The notes under the pieces are model-generated. The model made no database searches, was not told the DNA's origin, and saw only the letters and a program-made list of their open reading frames with translations. DNA of 38,335 nt from Nemertoderma westbladi. Taxonomy: Eukaryota > Xenacoelomorpha > Nemertodermatida > Nemertodermatidae. Made by a program: the position numbers and the translations under genes. Positions 19,641 through 27,608 of the stretch are shown piece after piece (the first letter of the stretch is position 1; the number at the start of each line of letters is the position of its first letter). The stretch covers positions 1 to 38,335 of the forward strand of contig JAUCBJ010005153.1 in NCBI GenBank assembly GCA_032718475.1. The letters run 5' to 3'.

Positions 19641-19878
19641 TTTCAAAAAACGTCTCAAAAAAAAGTGCCAAAAGTAGGGTTAAAAAATGGTGCTATAACT
19701 CGAAAAGTACCCAATATTTTTGAAAACAGTTTTCACTACTAGGAAGACAATAGATTTTTAGGAAAAGTCGTAAAATTTCAGATTCCCAACTGCGTTTGTT
19801 TCAGAATTATAATAAAAAAACCACGGGGGGGGGGGGGGGTCATATAAGTTTAATAGGGTTAAGTCCTGCACTAAGAAG

Positions 19879-20418
19879 GTGCTTAGCAGGAACAAGGCAG
19901 AGTTAGGCAGGAACCAACTCCAAGTAGCGGTAACCAGTAAAGGAGGGTTGAACATAGGTCACTCGCTGGTGGTAAAGCGTGAGCGCCTTGAAGAGAGGGG
20001 AAACCGATCCTGTAACCGTAAATGTCTCACGTGTCCGCACATGTACGACCTACAGGTTCTACCATGGGGGGAACGGGTCAGGGGCTCGTTTAACTGTAGG
20101 TCAGCCAACATACTGTACATAATCACCTGTAAGGACCACCCACGGGGCTTTTACATAGGACAGACAGAACAGGAACTGCGGGAGAGAATGAACAAGCACA
20201 GATCGATTATCAACGCGTATAGGAAACACCCCCCAATTGACTACACTGAGTTGTCCGAGTATTTACTGTGTGAGCACTTTCGCTGGTGCCCGTGGGGCAG
20301 CTTTCAGATCTCAACGTTCAGCCAGTTCAGATCAAACAAGACTAGGATCCACGCGGAAGCCAACTGCATTTTCCAGTTTAGACCCCCGTGGAACAAGGGC
20401 AGACCGGCTGTCTGATGG
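19879..20418 (+). pseudogene. PLE-A C-terminal GIY-YIG endonuclease
   Basis: This frame holds CNRKCLTCPH, a Cys-rich linker typical of Penelope proteins, then the GIY-YIG core ILYIITCK with GFYIGQTEQELRERMNKH. Downstream Glu in HAEANCIF and an Asn in PPWNKGRPAV complete the expected nuclease end. It would nick target DNA to prime reverse transcription. It lies 3.2 kb from the RT segment because of the piggyBac-like insertion. Its first residues come from the sequence just after TTAA, so the ATG at 19879 is not the natural start. Confidence 0.82.
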
Positions 20419-21703
20419 AAGTAAGGTCCAGATATGCCGCACGGCCTACATACAGTACGTGATTACATATAATATGTTTGTGGATATTTTGTGTTCGCGC
20501 TTTCAGACCTTTAGCAGTTTAACCTGCCAAATTTAGGTGTCTTCTAGGTTATAAATCGACTTTAGCCTATGACGAGTATTTGATACACTACATTAGCCGA
20601 AGCCAGTCTATGCGCGACCATTCACCCGCTGGATATACCCGGGAGACTGGATTCGGAAGCTCTGACCTTATTGCGGTGTAGGCCTACTGTATTATTCGAC
20701 TGATCGTTAATATATAATCTCTGACAAATATTTTATTCACTTTCGGGAAATATCAACAGTTCCTTTAGGACGTGGCGCTCTAAGTATGTAAACAGAGTTA
20801 TGACTTACACTAATCACAACAGGATGGCTATTGATTCACGTATAAAGCGCATTCTTTAGGAGATGCTTTGTTATCTATCACAATCATGCACACTACCGCA
20901 CAATGCTGCACACTGATCTGCCGACCTTCACTAATTTTAGTCACATATAAAGAGAACAGCAACCGACACATGTAGTGCCTATGAAATAGCATTAGATTCA
21001 CTCCAAAACCAATATAATGTAAGTCGCAATTGCTATATGTAACCTGTCTCTTACCTTCAGTATATCAAGAAGATTGGGGTTTTATAATTATTTATCGATA
21101 TTATCCAAATATAATAATATTCCATCAACTGATATAATTAATAACCGACAGTAAATAGCAGTAAAATAATGCGGTGTTTGTAGGTGACAATATGATTTGA
21201 TTTGAGTCTGATGTTGCGTGTTGTGGTTTGGTTTGATAACAGTTATACATTTCTATGATCAAAGCCTACTAATGTTTGGCTAAAGCCTGAAACATAGAAT
21301 CATTCCAAAGCCGGTGTTCTGGCATCAGGAAAAAAGGTATAAACCGTAATGCATTGCACGATTTCCCGGAGGTTTCTGTACAAATAACATGAGAATCGCT
21401 CTGATTGGTTGAGCGAACAAAGAAACAAAGGAAAAGTTACACGTGTACATATCAGCTGTGAGATGTCGTCATGGTAACTACACTGTATCAAGAGGATTTT
21501 GGCTTATTGCGACATAAAATCGCTAGTTATGTCCGCTAAAGTACACATACAGAAGAAATGGCTTTTTATGTCCACTAAAACACCGGTACAGTAAGGAAAC
21601 GGCTTTTTATGTCCGTTAAAATGCCTACAGAGTACTTTGCGGGAAAATAACCAGCTAATTCCGCAAAAGCCTTTACACCGCTCCCAGAAAATGGGATTTA
21701 ATT
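20419..21703. other. Intergenic, short repeats near the right end
   Basis: No gene is supported. A TATGTCC(G/A)(C/T)TAAA motif recurs three times at 21528, 21567 and 21608 with 39-41 bp spacing and GGCTTTTTATG between copies. This lies about 60-180 bp beyond the 3' end of the large minus-strand frame and may be part of its 3' untranslated region or of an element end. Confidence 0.4.
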
Positions 21704-24700
21704 CTATAAAATATAAAAAATCACAGTTTCTAAAATATAAAAATACTCTAAACAGTTAGTCTTTCTTACGCGGACAGCGTTTACGCAGTTTTTTGAGGCT
21801 AGCAAGAGTCCTTTTCTCTTTGGGGCGAGCCACTTTACTAGGAGGGCTATAACTCCTGGGTGAAGGGTGCAATACATTGCATCAGAAGGTTTAGGATTAC
21901 GATCGGTGTATCCGCCGGTCGAGGTACCTGGTTGATCGATATCAACTTCAGTGGAGCGAGGTCTAATGGCCTTTAGGGCACGTCTTAGGACAGCAGCTCC
22001 TACTGGTCCCTGACGAGTCGTCTGGACAATAGCGGTAGGTGGACCGTGAGTGGTGAGAAACTTCCTCGGTTTAATGGTTCTTTCCAGCTCGCGTTCTCGG
22101 GCTCGATATTCATAGGGCCGTCGAGATACTTCCTGTAACTCAGGGTGCGAGTTGATAAATAAATCGCCATACTCAGGGTCTTGACGGATGAAATTGATCA
22201 AATGGTATGAATTAATATCGTTAGGATTGACGTTCCTGAGATATTTTCGAACAAATTTGGTGGAAATACACTCACCAACACGCTTCATTAGTTCGTAACT
22301 CGGTGTGCGTGTTTTTTGTTCAACAGACGCGAATAGATAAGGATGGAACGCGTAAACTCCCTTGTAGGCGCGTCGAGGGTAATAGCGATGGTGTGACTCA
22401 TAATGTAAATCCGCATTCGCTTGCCAAGCTCGGATGTAGCGCAGGGTAATCATCTCATCTACGTTTTCCAGATCGCGGTTAAAAGGACAATCATAACTGG
22501 CATGTCCTTTAAGTTGACAGTGGTGGCATTGAGTCATAAATTGGGGGCAGACTGCAAAAATGTGCGAGTTATTGAGTCTGCAATACGCACAATAGATCTC
22601 CATCATTGGTTGTTCATGGAAATAGGAGCAGGGTACGTCTGAGTCCATAGGGGTGAAATGATCTCTCGATGCGCATAATCGGCAAAGTTTTCGAGAAACA
22701 TAGTTGGCGTGCCGATAATCGTATGCGGTGAGACATTGTGGACCTTGATACCATTCCAAGACGTAGTCGTTATCGCTGCTCCGGGGCGCTGTAGGCTGAA
22801 TCTTCTCAGATTCTAAGCATATTGGTTCGTCTTCCAATTGCATAGCTGAGGTAGGTGCGGCTGTCTCCGCAAGCGAACCCACTGTTTGAACTTCCACGAC
22901 AGAATAACCCGTGGGTATTCGAGGTCTTTGTATAACAGATGAATGTAAGTTCTGTATACAAACATCCTTGAAAAGGGCGAATCCCGCGCTGTCTAACTTC
23001 TCCGCAGCTGAATCTCTTAGGCTGAGTTTGGTCAGAGCGCGCTCCTTGAACTGACTATCAACGTTACGGAACGGAGTCAGAAAGCGCCTGAAACATTCGA
23101 AGCGAATGAATTTATTGTGTTCATCTAGCTTGGCGAGTTTGGTTCCAAGTATTAAGGGATGGGCGCGTATGGTACGACTGCACACATCGGCTAGCCAACC
23201 GGCAAGTGCGGCGTTTTCAAAGATCGTGTATATAGCTAAGGAGGGACGAAGTGGAACACTCATAAAGCTATACACGGCGCCAGGTGCAGTCAATGGTCCA
23301 TCAAAGTATAATCGAGAATAATGATCTCCATATACTTGTTGGTAGTTGATAGGATTTCCAACCTTGAAATTCCATCCGTATTCTTGAAAGGCAAGATGTC
23401 CGATGGAGGTTCGTTGTACTTTAGTAACGCCGCTGGGTGTATTTGCGTACATAGTGCGGAAGAAACCTCGGCCTTCTGCCCAGGGAGCAATCAGCTGGGT
23501 ATCGACGAAGGGGTATGGAATGTTCTCCATGTTCCGAAAGTCGTTTTTGAGATCTCCATAAACAGCTGAGCCGATTTTAAGGATTCTTTCGTTAAACAAC
23601 ATCTCGAGCACGGGCTGGGGTAACATCGATCCATCGATACCCATGGCCGGTTTGCGCTCGGTGTCGGTGACGTAACGCTGCGCGAGTTCGAATTGTCCAT
23701 GTCGGAGTTTCTTTTGTATCTCGGTAAGGGTCTCAAAAGAATAATCAATCACATTGGAACACGCTCGAGTAAATACGTGGGTAGAACCAGCTAGTCCTCG
23801 TATATGTATCATGCGCGTAGTTCCCAGTTCTCCAACCGGAACGCTACCTTCGTTATCGTAAGTGACAACTCCATACATCTCGATAACGTTAAGAGTCTCA
23901 TTCCACTCTTTAGTGGCGTTTTCTAGAGTCATTCCCACTGGATGCCACAAGGTAGCGCATTCGCTAGCATTAGGTAGATCTCTATACTTTAAATATTGTG
24001 TAGTATATGTTTCTACATCTCCATATCGTTGTATTCTTTCCTCCTCGAATAACACGTCGAGATTCCAGTGTACTAATCGAGTTTTGATGAATCCATCAAG
24101 ATTATACGGAGGTATTGTCTCTTTCTCTATTCTGGAAACATTATAGGGTTTTCGAAATGAGTTTACTTTGACTAACTGATCCAGATGTTTCTGCAGTTGT
24201 TCGAGTTCGACAAGATCGAGAGGATTTATTAGTGGTAGAAACCTCAGACTATGTGTAGGATCTTCCGGTTTTACCATGTAATATTGCATTAGATTGACAT
24301 AATAAGGGTGATCTTTGATCCCATAAAACGAGTTCGGTAAAGGTCTAGCGCGTATGTTAACCTCGTGTACCATACGACGGACAAGATCCGCTCTATTGTC
24401 CAGAGGTTCAACTAGTATACCATTGACACGAGCGGCCTCGATTGGCGGACGTTGCAACATGGGAGCGTCAGCGATAAGATCTCGAGATCTTAGGTTGATA
24501 TCAACCGGTTGAGGCTGTGCCGTGGCGAAGAGTTTGTCTCCGAAATGGGGAACCATCGAAGGATGGATGATGGTTTTAGAATAGAGATCCGTCATAAGGA
24601 TTTGAGCTTCTGGCTGGGCTAAAGCGGCTTCTTCTCTCTCATCCATTTCTATGTGTTTCTCCTCGAGCTGATTTTCCTCCGCTTGTTGTTGTAAACGCTC

Positions 24701-25177
24701 GTCTAGGAACTCTTGTAGAGAGTAGGTTCGTCCACGTTTGATGTCTTCTTCGAGATTCTGGATTTCTCTATCGAACTGGGGTAAAACTAATTCTTTCACC
24801 GCTTGGACTTGTTGCTGCAATTTGCGTTTCTCTAAACAATCATAAGTTCCTTTTCCGATCTTCTGCCGAATAGCGTCTAACGCGTTTCGTACAACGCTCT
24901 CTTCGACTTCGGTAACGGGTTGTATCGGGGTTAAGCCGGGACGGTTGTACGGGTTAAACGGCGATATTAGATGACCGTGTCCTAATCCGGCTAGGTAGGG
25001 TTGGCGAATATCTAGAGAGCCCACTACCGGAGTGCCACCGATTAATTGTTCGGGTAACACAAGATCTTTAAATAGTGAGTACAGTTCAGGGGGATCCGTT
25101 ATACTATTAGGATCAAGCGTTTGAGGTCTCACTGAGGAATGAGGAGGTCTGACCGAGTATTCCGGAACTCTGATCAT
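21704..25177 (-). CDS. Giant unidentified protein with three zinc-knuckle-like motifs (main part)
   Basis: I do not recognise this family. The frame gives 1,157 residues from ATG 25177, but the same frame is open upstream to the UAA at 25298-25300 and continues beyond it, so 25177 may not be the start. Residues about 105-190 are charged and likely coiled coil. Residues about 250-800 look globular, without transmembrane, protease, RT, RNase H or integrase motifs. Residues about 829-893 hold three Cys/His clusters: CRLC-H-C (long last spacing), C-x2-C-x5-H-x4-C, and a classical C-x2-C-x4-H-x4-C knuckle (CHHCQLKGHASYDC). Such knuckles suggest nucleic-acid binding and a gag- or capsid-like role. 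The last ~35 codons look unnatural: the neighbouring frame from about 21865 down to a stop at 21756-21758 encodes a Ser/Pro then Lys/Arg-rich tail, so a small indel is likely. A retroelement gag, an endogenous viral capsid or an intronless host gene are all possible. Confidence 0.72.
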   Translation of the reverse strand: MIRVPEYSVRPPHSSVRPQTLDPNSITDPPELYSLFKDLVLPEQLIGGTPVVGSLDIRQPYLAGLGHGHLISPFNPYNRPGLTPIQPVTEVEESVVRNALDAIRQKIGKGTYDCLEKRKLQQQVQAVKELVLPQFDREIQNLEEDIKRGRTYSLQEFLDERLQQQAEENQLEEKHIEMDEREEAALAQPEAQILMTDLYSKTIIHPSMVPHFGDKLFATAQPQPVDINLRSRDLIADAPMLQRPPIEAARVNGILVEPLDNRADLVRRMVHEVNIRARPLPNSFYGIKDHPYYVNLMQYYMVKPEDPTHSLRFLPLINPLDLVELEQLQKHLDQLVKVNSFRKPYNVSRIEKETIPPYNLDGFIKTRLVHWNLDVLFEEERIQRYGDVETYTTQYLKYRDLPNASECATLWHPVGMTLENATKEWNETLNVIEMYGVVTYDNEGSVPVGELGTTRMIHIRGLAGSTHVFTRACSNVIDYSFETLTEIQKKLRHGQFELAQRYVTDTERKPAMGIDGSMLPQPVLEMLFNERILKIGSAVYGDLKNDFRNMENIPYPFVDTQLIAPWAEGRGFFRTMYANTPSGVTKVQRTSIGHLAFQEYGWNFKVGNPINYQQVYGDHYSRLYFDGPLTAPGAVYSFMSVPLRPSLAIYTIFENAALAGWLADVCSRTIRAHPLILGTKLAKLDEHNKFIRFECFRRFLTPFRNVDSQFKERALTKLSLRDSAAEKLDSAGFALFKDVCIQNLHSSVIQRPRIPTGYSVVEVQTVGSLAETAAPTSAMQLEDEPICLESEKIQPTAPRSSDNDYVLEWYQGPQCLTAYDYRHANYVSRKLCRLCASRDHFTPMDSDVPCSYFHEQPMMEIYCAYCRLNNSHIFAVCPQFMTQCHHCQLKGHASYDCPFNRDLENVDEMITLRYIRAWQANADLHYESHHRYYPRRAYKGVYAFHPYLFASVEQKTRTPSYELMKRVGECISTKFVRKYLRNVNPNDINSYHLINFIRQDPEYGDLFINSHPELQEVSRRPYEYRARERELERTIKPRKFLTTHGPPTAIVQTTRQGPVGAAVLRRALKAIRPRSTEVDIDQPGTSTGGYTDRNPKPSDAMYCTLHPGVIALLVKWLAPKRKGLLLASKNCVNAVRVRKTNCLEYFYILETVIFYIL

Positions 25178-25297
25178 CGGTTTATTTAAGGATCGTTTGA
25201 GTCGAGCGAGCGTAGGTGATACATCAAACAGGTTTCGCTCGAAACTCCCATAAGTATATCGTGTAAAACTGTGTTTAGCGCAACGTCTCCGCGGATG

Positions 25298-26008
25298 TTA
25301 ATGTCTTTCCGTTTGCTGATTGGGTCTAGGGCATTCGTCGCAGTAATACCAAAGACGCACGTCCTGCAGGGGAAACGCGGGTGATCGTTCTCCAGTTTTA
25401 CAATATTCCTCCATCTGTTCGAAGCTATCTGGGACGACAGGTAGCGGTCGATCGGCGGTAAGATACATCATAGTGAAATAGAGTCGTTTGAGTTCTATCA
25501 TAGGGTCATGATGTATACCTTGAGGATATCGAGTTTCTAGATTTTGTTGACTGGCAATATTGAGATATGTTTCTCTCAGGAATTCCAGATAATCGTTGAA
25601 GTCGCTGCGTTTATCCGGCTCTTCAACGTCTTCCCTTTCGAGTCTGTTTCGAATAGAATTCTCGTGTTCTATTCTCGGTTTATCATTCCGACTCCGCTGC
25701 GTATGATATTTAAATAAAACCATTTCGCTTTCGGTGTCTACATCGTCCGTATCGTGTAAATCGATAGGATGGCCAGTAGTTAAGAAGTCCATATACGTAC
25801 CATTACGATGCGTATAGCGAGCGGTGAATTTTCGATAGTCCAATTCACGAGTGAGTTGCTCCTGGGACATTGACGGTTCGATATAACGACCATCGTCCTC
25901 CGTAGTAGTTGGACCAGCGTCGCCGCGTATCAAGCTATCAACAAACGCTTGTAAAGGTAGAGTATATCGCTCCCTGATACCAAGATCATCTTCTATCAAC
26001 TCAGTCAT
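25298..26008 (-). CDS. Acidic N-terminal part of the giant frame, ending in UAA
   Basis: A 236-residue frame from ATG 26008, hydrophilic and rich in Asp, Glu and Arg, with a Cys pair near its end (YYCDECPRP). It ends at a UAA (25298-25300). The reading frame on the far side of that codon is the same frame as the 1,157-residue protein (26008 and 25177 differ by a multiple of three), with about 40 open codons before the next ATG. The natural product could therefore be one ~1,430-residue protein with a nonsense mutation, a readthrough product, or two proteins. No family is recognised. The sequence next to the stop (CAU UAA CAU) is not a known strong readthrough context. Confidence 0.62.
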   Translation of the reverse strand: MTELIEDDLGIRERYTLPLQAFVDSLIRGDAGPTTTEDDGRYIEPSMSQEQLTRELDYRKFTARYTHRNGTYMDFLTTGHPIDLHDTDDVDTESEMVLFKYHTQRSRNDKPRIEHENSIRNRLEREDVEEPDKRSDFNDYLEFLRETYLNIASQQNLETRYPQGIHHDPMIELKRLYFTMMYLTADRPLPVVPDSFEQMEEYCKTGERSPAFPLQDVRLWYYCDECPRPNQQTERH

Positions 26009-27608
26009 ATCTGCTATATGAGTTTATCAATATTATAATGAGTTTATATTTAGGCTAGCGGGCGTCGCTGCCTACCCCTCTCTGCCCCCGGACAGTGCAA
26101 GATCCTCAGCGCCGATGTACCGTCATCGCTGTGTTTTCGCCAACGTAGTAGCTATACAACGACAACGATAACCGGTACAAGTCACTCCACTGTCCGTCCC
26201 AAAGGCTTAGATTTAATTCAGGTTCTTGCTGCAGAGTTAGGGCTACTTTCACAATTGCGACTCGCTACTGTAAACACACTTTAGTAGTAACATTCACCTA
26301 TAAACGCACAAATTCCACACAACTGTCACAAATTGTACACATTCGGGCCATTTGTCCGTTAGTCAAGTGCCTTCCAGAATGCCACGTTATTATTATGTAT
26401 CCTTGGATACTAGCAGTATGCTATTTATTCCCTATGCTATTCAATGGGGCAAGCTTTCTATTGTTCTTTTAACTCACTTCTAATTCTAGCGTGGTTGTTG
26501 CTATGGTGACATTATGGAAAGCTAGCGGTAGAATTAGGGTAATTCTCATGCATACAGATCTGGGATGCTATTTAATAGTAATTCTTTAATTGTCAATATC
26601 CCCTTTATACATGATTTTATGAATTTTATCGGCTATTGACTATAATATTGGAGATTCTCGCACACTAATACACTTAATAGGGTGAATCTCCGCTCCCATG
26701 ATCTATTAATTATTGGAATTTTGGGAATGTTATAAATTGTATAAAAATGACAATTTATCAAATTCATTAAAATATGAATTTAAATTTATTCCCGTAAATT
26801 TTATTATTTAATATTAAATAGACACAATTTTATTCCAGAACATGTCTGGGGACTAGGATCCTTGATTCTAGGAAATTGGTAGACTAGCATTTTAAAGGAT
26901 CTAAAATTTGACAGATTTTATAAATATTAATATTTAATATTTAGGATGGGCACCAGTTTATTCCAGAACTTGTCTGGGGACGTTAACCACTGATTCTAGA
27001 ATTTTGTCTTTCAAGTAAATCGGTGGGTGCTGCGATATCTTAATCGACTAGAATTAAAGATGGTCAAAGGGTTTAACAGATTTATTTGCGTTGTACGCTA
27101 CTGTTAAAGGGACATCACGCTACTATATGTATTACTTAATATACGGTATGAGAGCAATATCGCAAGAAGCAATGTCAGTGAGAAGAGGCAAGTCGTTTCC
27201 AAGGTCTACCCAGAGCTTGGTTTAGCCGAGACATGAGGATCTGAACTTTGCATTCCTAATACTCTACTTACCAATAATACTTGAATATAGTAGGAGCTTT
27301 ATTGTACTTTAATAAGTACGGATATTTCATCTTACTGTAGTCACGTATTTATAATGTAATACGAACAGTAAGGAAAGAGAAAAAAGAATTATTTCTCGCC
27401 GTCGCACTAAATATATAATATATAAGTAATTAAGTAATAAACGCGAATATATATATGGCACTAATCTATTAAATAATCGCTAAAATAACATTCTACTAAA
27501 TAAAATTAAAGAAAACGATTATAATAAAATTACATAATAATACATACATAAATATAAAATAATAAGAATATATGAAATAATATAGTCACACACCCACTCC
27601 AGACGCTG
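26009..27608. other. Non-coding gap between the giant ORF and the BEL pol
   Basis: No coding region is supported. The 3' LTR of the minus-strand BEL element should begin just below 27608; the purine-rich GGAGTGGG (minus strand, near 27593-27605) followed by TGTGAC could be polypurine tract and LTR start, but no LTR partner is in the window to confirm it. An inverted pair CTAATTCTA/TAGAATTAG lies at about 26480-26538. Two related segments at about 26829-26873 and 26957-27003 are described separately. The sequence is AT-rich throughout from 26.5 kb. Confidence 0.4.
26829..27003. repeat. Two copies of a 45-bp segment 128 bp apart
   Basis: TATTCCAGAACATGTCTGGG (from 26831) and TATTCCAGAACTTGTCTGGG (from 26959) are followed in both by GAC and then a GATTCTAG word. 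Flanking AATATTAAATA words also recur. The core GAAC(A/T)TGTCT fits the p53-family half-site consensus RRRCWWGYYY, but a function is not implied. Confidence 0.6.

Larger units (their letters stand above)
16666..19862. mobile_element. Nonautonomous piggyBac-like element with TTAA target duplication
   Basis: TTAA stands at 16666-16669 and again at 19859-19862. The ends read CCCTATTA inward from both sides, as expected for piggyBac elements (TTAA target, CCC-starting inverted repeats). The 3.19-kb interior has no transposase. It carries AT-rich sequence, an inverted and tandem repeat array with a palindromic core, and a nested LINE. The element splits PLE-A between its RT and its GIY-YIG region. 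It is mobilisable only by a transposase from elsewhere. Confidence 0.72.
14697..20418 (+). mobile_element. Penelope-like element PLE-A, broken by a nested insertion
   Basis: N-terminal region, Penelope-type reverse transcriptase and C-terminal GIY-YIG endonuclease occur in the normal order but are separated by a 3.2-kb TTAA-flanked insertion at 16666-19862. The body has two frameshifts. No flanking pLTR copy was recognised, and the left end abuts the minisatellite, so the 5' part may be truncated. Sequence is clearly distant from PLE-B at 31.5-34.8 kb. Confidence 0.78.

Noticed and set aside
2261-21030. Shared word ATATAATGTAAGTCGCAA at about 2265 and 21014
   Set aside because: Only ~18 bp match and flanks differ; too short to call a repeat.
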